DNA of 64,000 bases from contig JBBQJW010000010.1 in the NCBI GenBank assembly GCA_038326325.1, positions 1 to 64,000 of the forward strand. Reading direction: 5' to 3'. The position numbers were made by a program, and so were the translations under genes. The notes under the pieces were generated by a model. It searched no databases and was not told where the DNA came from. It saw only the letters and a program-made list of their open reading frames with translations. Source of the stretch: UBA10324 sp038326325. Lineage in GTDB: Bacteria > Bacteroidota > Bacteroidia > Chitinophagales > UBA10324. Below, piece after piece: positions 45,136-53,827 of the stretch. How positions within the stretch are numbered: the first letter of the stretch is position 1; each line of letters begins with the position of its first letter.

Positions 45136-45717
45136 TTAATTAATTTTAGTGTTACGCTTACCTCCGAAATCCTGTGTTGCATATACTCTATTCCAATAAG
45201 GCATTTTCTTAACTGCTATGCCGCAACCCAGTTCAACATAAACCGGACTTAATACATTTTCGCGATGACCTGCCGATTCCATCCACATGTCCATTATGTC
45301 TTTTGCCACATCAAGATAAGTGTAACTGTTGTCGAATTCGGCGTAAGCAATGTTTTCGCCACTGCCGTTGAAACTGCCACCAAAAAATTTAGTGCGTTGA
45401 TAAAATGCTTTCATGTTCTTCTCGAAATTATTGGTGTGACTGAAGAAATTATATTTTACCATTGAGTTGGAATGATATGTTGCGGCTTTGTTCAAATCAT
45501 TGGCATAAGTGAAAACTTTCTTCCCATTTAATATCCGTTGCTCGTTGGTGCATTGGAAGATAGCTGCTTCGAGAAGTGTAACATTCAAATTATCCCAATC
45601 AACTTTCTGATTGACTTCGGGCAACTGATAAAAATTTTTGTAATCAACAGCGTAATAGACAGCAGGGGGTGCAACAGTGTTACAGAACGCAAAAAAGAAC
45701 GAGATGATTGCGAGCAT
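45136..45717 (-). CDS. secreted CAP (SCP/PR-1-like) domain protein
   Basis: A 193-residue protein with a short hydrophobic leader (LAIISFFFAFCNT). The CAP domain spans residues about 50-185: CTNEQRILNGKKVFTYANDL, YHSNSMVKYNFFSHTN, GSGENIAYAE and WMESAGHRENVLSP carry the conserved His and Glu pocket residues. Bacterial CAP proteins are secreted or surface-bound; the ligand is unknown. It lies 85 nt upstream of the DUF2723 gene on the same strand. Confidence 0.9.
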   Translation of the reverse strand: MLAIISFFFAFCNTVAPPAVYYAVDYKNFYQLPEVNQKVDWDNLNVTLLEAAIFQCTNEQRILNGKKVFTYANDLNKAATYHSNSMVKYNFFSHTNNFEKNMKAFYQRTKFFGGSFNGSGENIAYAEFDNSYTYLDVAKDIMDMWMESAGHRENVLSPVYVELGCGIAVKKMPYWNRVYATQDFGGKRNTKIN

Positions 45718-45764
45718 GGCGTTTGATTTTTTATATGAACGACCATGTGCCTTAAAATATTGCT

Positions 45765-46802
45765 TTAAAACAAACTCATCTGTCCTGGTTTTCTGAAAAC
45801 AGTGAGGTTGAACTCAAACGAATTTTTTTCGGGCATGTATTTTTTCTTTGAGGAAACAAACACATGTTTAATTATTTCCGCCATTTTTCCTTCGCCTTTC
45901 ATTCTTGTGCTCCAACGCGAATCGTTTAGTTTGCCTCCGTGTGCTTCGGCTATCTGGTGTAACACTTTATCGGCACGGTCAGGAAAGTTTTCATGAATCC
46001 ATTTTGTAAATATTTCTGCGATTGCTCCGTTCAATCGCACAATCGTGAACCCCGCAGTTCGCGCGCCTGCATCAGCCGCACTCTTCAACAACATCGGAAT
46101 TTCATGACTATTGATGCCGGGAATTATCGGTGCAGTCATTACCCCACACGGAATATTATTTTTTGAAAGTGTTTCCAGCACATTTAATCTTCGTGCTGCC
46201 GATGCTGTTCGCGGTTCTAATTTTCGACGAATGTTTTCGTCGAGCGAGGTTAAACTCACCATCACCATCACTAAATTATCAGCAGCTAATTCTTTAAGAA
46301 TTTCTATATCGCGCAGTATCAATTGGTTTTTGGTAATGATGCCTACCGGATGCCTGTAACGGTTGAGCACCTGTAACAGTTGCTGCGTGATTTTAAATTT
46401 TCGTTCGGCGGGCTGGTAGCAATCAGTATTTCCACTAAGCGAAATCGGTTTCACCACCCAGTTCTTTTTATTGATTTCTGCTTCCAATAATTTAGGCGCA
46501 TCGGGCTTCACTAAAATCTTCCGTTCAAAATCTAACCCTGCGCTGAAACCCCAGTACTGATGTGTGTTGCGCGCATAACAATAAATGCACCCATGCTCAC
46601 AACCCTGATATGGATTAAGGGAATAATACATTCCCACATCGGGGCTTTCCACTTCATTCACCACCTTCTTCGGAAACTCTAACAGATATTCTGTTTTTTC
46701 ATCCACGAGAAACTCTTCATCTAACCCTTCAATATGCTCGGCAGCATACAAATTTTTATTGTAAGGATTATTGGTATTGAGTGTGGCTCCCCTGCCTTTC
46801 AT
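45765..46802 (-). CDS. radical SAM protein, PA0069/SplB-like
   Basis: A 345-residue radical SAM enzyme of the PA0069/Rv2578c family. The cluster motif is CEHGCIYCYA within YYSLNPYQGCEHGC. GITKNQLILRDIEIL and CGVMTAPIIPGIN are also family-typical. The group is related to the spore photoproduct lyase-like SplB branch, but its substrate is unknown. It forms a separate unit: the gap to the next upstream gene holds a large hairpin. Confidence 0.9.
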   Translation of the reverse strand: MKGRGATLNTNNPYNKNLYAAEHIEGLDEEFLVDEKTEYLLEFPKKVVNEVESPDVGMYYSLNPYQGCEHGCIYCYARNTHQYWGFSAGLDFERKILVKPDAPKLLEAEINKKNWVVKPISLSGNTDCYQPAERKFKITQQLLQVLNRYRHPVGIITKNQLILRDIEILKELAADNLVMVMVSLTSLDENIRRKLEPRTASAARRLNVLETLSKNNIPCGVMTAPIIPGINSHEIPMLLKSAADAGARTAGFTIVRLNGAIAEIFTKWIHENFPDRADKVLHQIAEAHGGKLNDSRWSTRMKGEGKMAEIIKHVFVSSKKKYMPEKNSFEFNLTVFRKPGQMSLF

Positions 46803-47110
46803 TTGCTTCGCTCATTTTAAGTGCATTGCAAAGAAAGTATTTTTGTTTGTATTACAATCTTTTTATAAGTTGTATTAGAATCACCAGTAGGCAGTTTCAG
46901 ATTCAATAATTATTGTTAAACGCAGGGATAACTTAGTGTAATCCATCTTAGACAATTTTTTAAACCTCGCAATAGCAGAAGAATACAACAAACTCAAAAA
47001 TATTTCCCGTCTTATCCGAGTGATTGCGCAGCAGCACTCGGATGGGACGGGAAACAATAGGTAGGTAAATTTAGCTTCCGCGTCCAGATTACTATTCCAA
47101 GGATCAAGAC
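46803..47110. other. intergenic region dominated by a hairpin
   Basis: Apart from the hairpin at 47003-47054 I find no gene in these 308 nt. A 90-codon open stretch (46881-47153) crosses the hairpin and the end of the glycosyltransferase and is not credible as a gene. Confidence 0.6.
47003..47054 (-). terminator. 20-bp hairpin, probable terminator of the glycosyltransferase unit
   Basis: TTTCCCGTCTTATCCGAGTG (47003-47022) and CACTCGGATGGGACGGGAAA (47035-47054) pair over all 20 positions, counting two G-U pairs, with a 12-nt loop. It follows the glycosyltransferase stop by about 55 nt on the minus strand and ends near an A/T-rich TATTTTTG stretch. The stem is unusually long and G+C-rich for this DNA, so it may be a dispersed repeat used as a terminator. 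Confidence 0.6.
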
Positions 47111-48235
47111 TTACTTTAATAAACCTAAAATCGAATTGACCATCGCCCGCCAACTAAACCGCTTCTTTTCTTGCTTTACTCCAGCTCTTAATGTTTCAAG
47201 AATTCCAGTTTGAAAGGATTTAACTATCGCTTTCGCGATCGCGGTTGGTTCGGGGAAAACCACAAAACCAGAAACTCCATCATGAACAATTTCAGCGAGC
47301 CCTCCCACATTCGTTACAATCATAGGAACATCAAATTGGTAAGCAACTTGTGTTACACCGCTCTGCGTAGCGTGGCGATATGGTTGAACTACCAGGTCAG
47401 CTGCAGAGAAAAAATATTTCACTTTATCGTTTGGAATAAAATCTTTATAAAGCAGAGCTCTTTCCTTAAGGTTTAATTTTTCAATAAGTTCCAGGTAAGG
47501 TTTTTCATCTTCATAAAATTCTCCTGCTACTAATAATTTAAGCGGAAGCGATTTTACTTTTTTGTCATTCATTGCTTCGAGTAAAATATCCAACCCTTTG
47601 TAGTTACGGATGAACCCGAAGAAGAGCAGGTAACGAAAATCGAGTGAGAGATTTAATTCTTTCAATGCTTCATCACGCGAAACCTTCTCTCCGAAATTAT
47701 CATAAAGCGGATGTGGCTGTAACACTGAAGGTTTGGTTCTGTCGAATTGTTTTAAATCTTCTTTCACATTAGCCGACATTGAAACAAATCCGTCAACCGG
47801 TTTTACAAAATATTTTGTGAAAGCAACATCGCCGAATCTTTTTTCGTGCGGAATAATATTGTCGAGAATGGAAATGATTTTTGTTTTTTTATTTCGCTTT
47901 GCTCTGCGAAGTATAGTACCGAAGCACGGTCCCATAAACGGCAACCAATATTTTACAATGATTAAATCAGGTTGGAGATTTTTTATTTCGTTTCCAACTG
48001 CAATCCAATTCAATGGATTGATTGAATTAACTTTCGTTACGATCTTTAAATCTTTAGGGGGCGGTTCTGTGCTGAATTGCGATTTGCCAGGAAATAAAAA
48101 TCCAGGATATTGCAAACTGAAACTGTAAACTGTTACATCGTGCCTTTCATCGTGCAATGCCTTTGCTAATCGCTCGTTATAAGTTGCAAGCCCACCCCGT
48201 AGTGGATGTGCGGAGCCGAGAATGATAATTTTCAT
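47111..48235 (-). CDS. glycosyltransferase family 4
   Basis: A 374-residue GT-B glycosyltransferase. The N-terminus is IIILGSAHPLRGGLATYNER, and the donor-binding half has LLFFGFIRNYKGLDILLEAM and VVQPYRHATQSGVTQVAYQF with the conserved Glu-containing region replaced by the Q/SGV type. GT4 enzymes transfer sugars from nucleotide sugars, here probably to a surface glycan. It is 18 nt downstream of the GT2 gene in a minus-strand operon starting with the BatA-like gene. Confidence 0.9.
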   Translation of the reverse strand: MKIIILGSAHPLRGGLATYNERLAKALHDERHDVTVYSFSLQYPGFLFPGKSQFSTEPPPKDLKIVTKVNSINPLNWIAVGNEIKNLQPDLIIVKYWLPFMGPCFGTILRRAKRNKKTKIISILDNIIPHEKRFGDVAFTKYFVKPVDGFVSMSANVKEDLKQFDRTKPSVLQPHPLYDNFGEKVSRDEALKELNLSLDFRYLLFFGFIRNYKGLDILLEAMNDKKVKSLPLKLLVAGEFYEDEKPYLELIEKLNLKERALLYKDFIPNDKVKYFFSAADLVVQPYRHATQSGVTQVAYQFDVPMIVTNVGGLAEIVHDGVSGFVVFPEPTAIAKAIVKSFQTGILETLRAGVKQEKKRFSWRAMVNSILGLLK

Positions 48236-48253
48236 CGTGCGGCTTGCAGTTTG

Positions 48254-49195
48254 TTAATCAATATTCAATTTCGTTTCAACCAAATAACTATTTCTGTCAT
48301 GAGCACCTCTGCTAACTAATTCAGCTAAAAAACCTGCAACAAATAATTGAACTCCGATAATCATCGAGACAAGTGCGAGATAAAAGATAGGACGCTCAGT
48401 CATATGGAATTCCAGCATAAAGAACTTCGCGTAAGTGAGATAGCCTGTCACGATGAATCCAAATAAAAAAGAAAGAGACCCTAACATGCCGAAAAGATGC
48501 ATTGGTTTTTTTCCGAACCGTGTTACAAAACTGATTGTGAGTAAATCCAAAAAGCCATTAGCAAATCGCTCCCATCCGAATTTTGTTTTACCGTACTTGC
48601 GTTCGCGGTGTAACACTTCCTTCTCTGTGATTTTTGTAAAACCAGCCCAACGCGCAATCACCGGAATGTAACGGTGCATTTCCCCATATACTTCAATGCT
48701 CTTCACTACTTCTTTACGATAGGCTTTCAACCCGCAATTGAAATCGTGAATTTTTATTCCGCTCATACGGCGTGTAACACCATTAAATAATTTTGAAGGA
48801 ATTGTTTTAGAAATCGGGTCGTGTCGTCTTTTCTTCCATCCACTCACCAAATCATTTCCGTCTTCAACAATCATTTTATACAAAGCAGGAATTTCGTCGG
48901 GACTATCCTGCAGATCAGCATCCATTGTAATAATCACATCGCCTTCCGCTTTAATAAATCCTTCGTTGAGCGCTGCGCTCTTACCATAGTTGCGACGAAA
49001 TTTTATTCCTTTAATGTTCGGTTTACTGTTACACTCTTGCTGAACAAATTTCCATGAACCGTCCTTACTTCCATCATCCACCAAAATTACTTCATACGAA
49101 AAATGATTTTCGTTCATCACTTTTTCAATCCACTGAATTAATTCAGGAAGCGATTCGGCTTCGTTTAAAAATGGAATGACAACGCTAATCTGCAT
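48254..49195 (-). CDS. glycosyltransferase family 2 with membrane tail (DPM/ArnC-like)
   Basis: A 313-residue GT-A enzyme. The opening is ISVVIPFLNEAESLPELIQW, with VILVDDGSKDGSW and the metal-binding motif TMDADLQDSPDEIP. YIPVIARWAGFTKITEKEV is the family-typical acceptor region, followed by two C-terminal helices. This layout matches dolichol/undecaprenyl-phosphate sugar transferases that load a sugar on the lipid carrier for GT-C enzymes. A DUF2723 GT-C-like protein is encoded 3 kb away, but a functional link is only a guess. Confidence 0.92.
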   Translation of the reverse strand: MQISVVIPFLNEAESLPELIQWIEKVMNENHFSYEVILVDDGSKDGSWKFVQQECNSKPNIKGIKFRRNYGKSAALNEGFIKAEGDVIITMDADLQDSPDEIPALYKMIVEDGNDLVSGWKKRRHDPISKTIPSKLFNGVTRRMSGIKIHDFNCGLKAYRKEVVKSIEVYGEMHRYIPVIARWAGFTKITEKEVLHRERKYGKTKFGWERFANGFLDLLTISFVTRFGKKPMHLFGMLGSLSFLFGFIVTGYLTYAKFFMLEFHMTERPIFYLALVSMIIGVQLFVAGFLAELVSRGAHDRNSYLVETKLNID

Positions 49196-49251
49196 GAGAA
49201 AGATGAATGATCAAATGTGAGTTGTGAATAGTTAAAATAAAATTCAAATAA

Positions 49252-49806
49252 TTAAACAGGCGGTTGCAATTCTTTATTTTCTCGCTTAACAATTGCAGCA
49301 GAAATCAATGAGAGAATTGCGCCGAGAAACAATGTTCCGCCAATAACCCAAACACCCATCCATTCCGGATTCATAAATTTCTTAGTGTAGCCCATCGCCA
49401 TTTCAACTTCTTCATCAGTTCTGCCACTACTCAGCATTTGGTCTTCTACCTGTTTCAATATTTCGTCAATCAGTTCGGGGGCGATGAATTTAAAGAAGAT
49501 GTAGGTGTAAATAGCTGTAACAATTCCAACAAAAATTAATGTGAGATAACCAAAACTGAAAGCTCTACCAAACGAAATATAGCCTCCACACTTTTCGTCG
49601 CGGTATGTTTTGGTAGCGAAAATTGCACCCACTAACATCAGGATATAATTCACCCAACCAACTGCTTTGTTAGTAGATAACCCTGCTATATAAATGATAA
49701 TTGAGAAAGCAATCATTGTTAAAGAAATGATTAATCCCCATTTCAAAATGTGAGACATCATTGGTGGTTTTTGATTTCCCGTTAAGTCAATTGATTCTTG
49801 ATTCAT
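49252..49806 (-). CDS. DUF4199 membrane protein
   Basis: A 184-residue protein with four hydrophobic helices (HILKWGLIISLTMIAFSIII, VGWVNYILMLVGAIFA, FGYLTLIFVGIVTAIYTYIF and the C-terminal VWVIGGTLFLGAILSLISAA). KTYRDEKCGGYISFGRAFSF is the DUF4199 signature loop. Function is unknown. It overlaps the dihydroorotase homologue by 4 nt (ATGA) and is in the same minus-strand operon as the two glycosyltransferases. Confidence 0.9.
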   Translation of the reverse strand: MNQESIDLTGNQKPPMMSHILKWGLIISLTMIAFSIIIYIAGLSTNKAVGWVNYILMLVGAIFATKTYRDEKCGGYISFGRAFSFGYLTLIFVGIVTAIYTYIFFKFIAPELIDEILKQVEDQMLSSGRTDEEVEMAMGYTKKFMNPEWMGVWVIGGTLFLGAILSLISAAIVKRENKELQPPV

Positions 49807-51071
49807 AATTGTGTGAATTGATTGTGATTAAAAATAGCTACTGCTTTTCCAGTTAACTTTTTGTTGAGTAAAGGAGAATTACTCGATTTTGATTTATTTT
49901 TTTCGGAAGTGAAATTCCAATCATCTGTTACACTGAACAGAGTAAAGTTCGCTTCAGCATCTTCTGTAATGGTTGGAATTATTAATCCAAGAATTTTTCT
50001 TGGGTTGATGGAAATTTTTTCAATAACGCTTTCTAAAGAAAATGATTTTCCGAGAGAAGAATTTGTTAACGCAAATGAAGTCTGTAAATTAATTGCACCG
50101 AAATCAGCATACTCAAACTCGACATCTTTCAATTCAATGTTCTGCGGTTGATGTGCAGAAACTATCACATCAATAGTTCCGTCTTTCAATCCCGCCTTCA
50201 ACGCAGTTACATCTTCTTTAGTGCGCAGCGGAGGATTGAGTTTGAAATTTGTATCAAATTCTGCTAATTGTTTATCGTCGAAAAATAAATGCATGGATGA
50301 TACACCGCAAGTCACCTTCACTCCTTTCTTTTTCGCGGCGCGAATTAATTCAACGGAGCGAGCAGTTGAAATCAAACTGAAGTGAACTCTGCTCTGAGTA
50401 TATTCAGCAAGATAAATATCTCGAACCACCATTAATTCTTCAGCGAGCGACGGCATTCCTTTCAACCCGAGATTGGTGCTCATTACTCCCTCGTTCATGC
50501 TTCCTTCGTGCGATACATTTTCATCATCAGGATGAGAGAATACAACACCATCAAATAATTTGACATACTGTAACGCGCGCATCATCACACCCGAATCTGT
50601 TACCGGATTGCTCGCATCAGAATACGCGACAGCACCTGCGTGATGCATGTCGTAAATCTCCGCTAGTTCCTTTCCTTCACACTTGCGGGTGATAGCACCG
50701 AGAGCATGTACATCTACGATTTTTCCTTTAGCGCGATTGAGTATGTATTCAATTTCCGATTTTGAATGAAGCGCAGGATGTGTATCAGGCAAAACTGCAA
50801 CACCTGTAAAACCACCCGCGGCGGCAGCTTTCACACCACTCTCAATATCTTCTTTGTGTTCAAAACCAGGGTCGCAAAACGAAGTATATAGGTCAAACCA
50901 TCCCGGCGAAATAGTTAATCCTTTACAATCAATCTCTTTAAATTTTCCATCAGTTTTTATTTTCTTTCCGAAGGAAGAAATAATTCCATCCTTAATAAAA
51001 ATATCGGTCTGCTTCTTATTGTATTTTGAGTTTGGGTCAACAACTGTAACCGAACGAAGCAGCAGATTCAT
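49803..51071 (-). CDS. dihydroorotase-like protein lacking the metal-binding HxH
   Basis: A 422-residue amidohydrolase-fold protein whose closest family is dihydroorotase (PyrC, type I). The usual DLHVHxRxPG becomes DLYTSFCDPG, so both metal-ligand His are gone, and the TDHAPH region has become VSAHQPQ, losing the catalytic Asp. AAAAGGFTGVAVLPDTHPAL and FSHPDDENVS are otherwise normal. It therefore resembles the non-catalytic PyrC' partners of aspartate transcarbamoylase complexes, or a dihydroorotase of altered chemistry. No pyrB is visible. It is operon-linked to DUF4199 and lies 83 nt after the BatA-like gene. Confidence 0.85.
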   Translation of the reverse strand: MNLLLRSVTVVDPNSKYNKKQTDIFIKDGIISSFGKKIKTDGKFKEIDCKGLTISPGWFDLYTSFCDPGFEHKEDIESGVKAAAAGGFTGVAVLPDTHPALHSKSEIEYILNRAKGKIVDVHALGAITRKCEGKELAEIYDMHHAGAVAYSDASNPVTDSGVMMRALQYVKLFDGVVFSHPDDENVSHEGSMNEGVMSTNLGLKGMPSLAEELMVVRDIYLAEYTQSRVHFSLISTARSVELIRAAKKKGVKVTCGVSSMHLFFDDKQLAEFDTNFKLNPPLRTKEDVTALKAGLKDGTIDVIVSAHQPQNIELKDVEFEYADFGAINLQTSFALTNSSLGKSFSLESVIEKISINPRKILGLIIPTITEDAEANFTLFSVTDDWNFTSEKNKSKSSNSPLLNKKLTGKAVAIFNHNQFTQL

Positions 51072-51154
51072 TGAATGATGAAAGAGTTTTTTGTTGTCGG
51101 GCGCAAGATAGAAAGAAAAAGAGTTATTGAAAGTTGAAACAAGTCAACAGGTTT

Positions 51155-53185
51155 CTATTTCAGAAATCGCAGTAGCAAAATTTCAATCGCAATAAACAAT
51201 AACGAAAGCATGATGCAATATTTCCACAGGGCGATGCCGCGATTCATTTCTAAAATTACAGTTGACAAATCTGCATCAGCATTCGTAACCACCTGCGCTT
51301 TTATTCTTGTCGCCTGATTATTTATTTCCTCAGCATTGAGAATGGAGAGGTTAGATTCTTTTCGATTGTAATTAAATCCAAACCAGTAATGATTCGTCGT
51401 GTCGGGTAAATACAAATCATAAAATCCTGCTTCCGATATTTCATTTCCAAAATTAATTTCCACTTCGTTTCCAAGCGGTCGTTGAGCAGGAATGAATTCG
51501 CGAGTGCTTCCTTTCATTCTGTAAATTTCTTTTTCGCCTGCGCCAAAATTCTCCGCTTCGAAGAATGAAGGTTCACCAATATTATAAGCAAGCGATGGAT
51601 TATTGTTTTTTAATACCACCACTTTAAACAGCAATGGAGCGAAAACAGGATTGAGCGGAAAATCTGTTACACTCTTGTCGAATGGAACCGATGACAAATA
51701 AAAATTTCCTTTTCCATTACTGTAACGGTTGAACAAACTATTTCCATCATTGAATTTCATTAACGCTTCGGCGGGGCTTTGTGTTCGTTGAGTCATCACA
51801 AAAAAACCTGAAGTTTTCGGGAGCGCGATGTTTCCATTCAACTTTCCAAACACATCAGCAAACACATTCATCTTCGTATTGATGGTTGTCACCTGCCGGT
51901 TTTGCTTCAACCATTGTTGTATTTGGTCGGCATTTACACTCAACAGAAAATCATTGATGTTTTGCAAATTACTATTTGGATCAGGCACTAATAATAGATT
52001 GCCGCCATTTTGCACATACTGGGTAAGCGCATCTTTCAGTCCGGAAGAAATACTGTTCGGTTGATTGAGGATAATGCAGTCATAACTTTTCAGCAATGAA
52101 TAATTCAGTTGATTGAGCGAAGAGGAAGTAGTGCTGAACAAACTACTATTACTAAAAAGGGCATCGAGAAACGGATTGTTGTTTGTTCCGTTCACAATCA
52201 AAATTGTGGCGAGCGGTTTCACATTAAATGAAAAGAAATAAGAATCATCAAACGAAACAGGAAAATCACTTACCTGCAATTCACCTTTATTCCAACCGGG
52301 TTGAGTGATATTGAACACGAGTGTATCTTCAGCAGACCCATTCGCCGCGAGATTCAAATCAGCGATGGTTTTTATTTCGTTGTTGATGCGCAATGTGATT
52401 CGTTCATCAGCAATATCTTCATCACCATAATTCGTAATCTTCACATGCAACTTTGCCGGTTGATTCACCATTTGCACTGGTGCTTCGAGCCAGCAACTAT
52501 CTACTGTTACATTTTTTTGCGCAGATGATTTCAGCGGAATGAAATAAATTTTCGTGTTGCTGTCAACCGGAATATTTATTAAATCAGCAGTTGATTTTTG
52601 AAAATCGGAAATAATATAAATGTATTTCTGAGTTGCTTGCGAACGCGCAAGCGATTCTTTTTCTCTTCCGATTACCTGAGAAATAGTTCGGGTCGCGGGA
52701 GAAGATTTCACTTCTTCAACAAATTGTTTGAACTGGTCGCGGTTAACCAATCGTTGTTGCTTTCCTTCAAAATCATTACTCAACAATTGAAATTCATCGT
52801 CAGGAGAATAGGCAGAAGCAATTTCATTTGCTTTTCGTTTTGCTAATTCCACCAATGGAACATCACCGTTTCGCGCATTCATGCTGAAAGAATTATCAAT
52901 ATAAATGCTTACTGCTTTTTTACCATTGTTCACTACACCTTCAGTTGGTTTAATAAATGGCTGAGCGAAAGCGGCTACTAAAAAAAGTATCGTCAGAATT
53001 CTTGCAAGCAAAACCAACAAATGTTTCAACTGCGAAGTCGAACGGGTTTGCTGCTGCACTTCTTTTAAAAATCGAATGCTCGGAAAATAAATTGTTTTAT
53101 ATCTCCTGAAATTAAACAGGTGAACAACAACCGGAATACTTATAGCGAGGAGAGCCCACAGAAACGACGGATAAAGAAATGCCAA
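51155..53185 (-). CDS. BatA-domain membrane protein with VWA-like region
   Basis: A 676-residue protein. The N-terminal ~90 residues are the BatA domain: two helices (FLYPSFLWALLAISIPVVVH and LLVLLARILTILFLVAAFAQ) around FNFRRYKTIYFPSIRFLKEV. A VWA-like domain follows, with the MIDAS-type DNSFSMNAR. A long periplasmic beta-rich region follows, and one C-terminal helix (YCIMLSLLFIAIEILLLRFL). Bat proteins are linked to aerotolerance operons with MoxR ATPase and BatB-E, none of which is next to it here. It is first in the glycosyltransferase operon. Confidence 0.88.
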   Translation of the reverse strand: MAFLYPSFLWALLAISIPVVVHLFNFRRYKTIYFPSIRFLKEVQQQTRSTSQLKHLLVLLARILTILFLVAAFAQPFIKPTEGVVNNGKKAVSIYIDNSFSMNARNGDVPLVELAKRKANEIASAYSPDDEFQLLSNDFEGKQQRLVNRDQFKQFVEEVKSSPATRTISQVIGREKESLARSQATQKYIYIISDFQKSTADLINIPVDSNTKIYFIPLKSSAQKNVTVDSCWLEAPVQMVNQPAKLHVKITNYGDEDIADERITLRINNEIKTIADLNLAANGSAEDTLVFNITQPGWNKGELQVSDFPVSFDDSYFFSFNVKPLATILIVNGTNNNPFLDALFSNSSLFSTTSSSLNQLNYSLLKSYDCIILNQPNSISSGLKDALTQYVQNGGNLLLVPDPNSNLQNINDFLLSVNADQIQQWLKQNRQVTTINTKMNVFADVFGKLNGNIALPKTSGFFVMTQRTQSPAEALMKFNDGNSLFNRYSNGKGNFYLSSVPFDKSVTDFPLNPVFAPLLFKVVVLKNNNPSLAYNIGEPSFFEAENFGAGEKEIYRMKGSTREFIPAQRPLGNEVEINFGNEISEAGFYDLYLPDTTNHYWFGFNYNRKESNLSILNAEEINNQATRIKAQVVTNADADLSTVILEMNRGIALWKYCIMLSLLFIAIEILLLRFLK

Positions 53186-53359
53186 TTGCTAACGAAGAAT
53201 TTTGATTTTAGATTTCTGATTGAAATCGCTTGGCGAAAATAACGGAAAGAGCGCAATTCAATTGTGAAGTTGTTTTCTATTTTTGCCGCCCCCATTTAAG
53301 TGTTTTTAATTTCTAAAATTAAGCGTTAGAAATTTTTCACTTTTAATTTTTCACTAACT

Positions 53360-53433
53360 CGGGGTGTGGCGCAGTTGGCTAGCGTACCAGCATGGGGTGC
53401 TGGGGGTCGCAAGTTCGAGTCTTGTCACCCCGA
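53360..53433 (+). tRNA. tRNA-Pro(GGG)
   Basis: The 74-nt cloverleaf has all its parts. The acceptor CGGGGTG (53360-53366) pairs with CACCCCG (53426-53432), followed by discriminator A. The D arm GCGC...GCG is present. The anticodon stem CCAGC/GCTGG has the loop ATGGGGT, giving anticodon GGG with T33 and G37. The T arm is GCAAG/CTTGT around TTCGAGT. The acceptor C1-G72 pair is typical of tRNA-Pro. CCA is not encoded. Confidence 0.95.
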
Positions 53434-53440
53434 CAGATTA

Positions 53441-53468
53441 AAGGCGAAGATTTTTCTTCGCCTTTTTT
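53441..53468 (+). terminator. terminator after tRNA-Pro
   Basis: AGGCGAAGA and TCTTCGCCT form a 9-bp stem with a 4-nt T loop, followed by six Ts. It lies 8 nt after the tRNA. Confidence 0.9.
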
Positions 53469-53827
53469 ATTTCAGGATCGATGAGATTGTAACGGGTTTC
53501 GGATTCGTTTAAAGTGTTGAAAGACATTTTAAATTACTCGGATAAATTTATGGTTGACGAAAGTTGATATTTACTTGTGCAAGGTGAAATTAATTTTTGA
53601 ATCGGGCAATTCGAATTGTAATAACAGCAAGTATGTGGGTATTGATTATCTAAAAAATCATTAAAAAAACTGTGAGAATAATTTTAGAGAAATTTAAAGT
53701 GTAACAGTATGGAAAGACACACATTTGTCAAGCGAAAGTCAGTCTTTAATCATCCAATTGTCATAACTGAAAATCTATGAAACATTAGCTAAGCGGGATT
53801 GCGTTAAAGGAACAAAACCCCTCTACT
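53469..53827. other. non-coding gap before the VWA gene
   Basis: I see no gene in these 359 nt. They contain a TGTAACGG variant (53480), one TGTAACAG (53700) and a long A/T-rich region that should hold the promoter of the next gene, but no clean TAnnTTTG match was found close to its start. Confidence 0.5.

Noticed and set aside
46881..47153. 90-codon open frame on the minus strand
   Set aside because: It crosses a hairpin and the 3' end of the glycosyltransferase, and its composition (Ser/Cys/Leu-rich) is not gene-like.
53360..53433. reading the tRNA as initiator or elongator Met because CAT occurs in the anticodon arm
   Set aside because: The 7-nt loop places GGG at positions 34-36; CAT overlaps the stem and the acceptor pairs as in tRNA-Pro.
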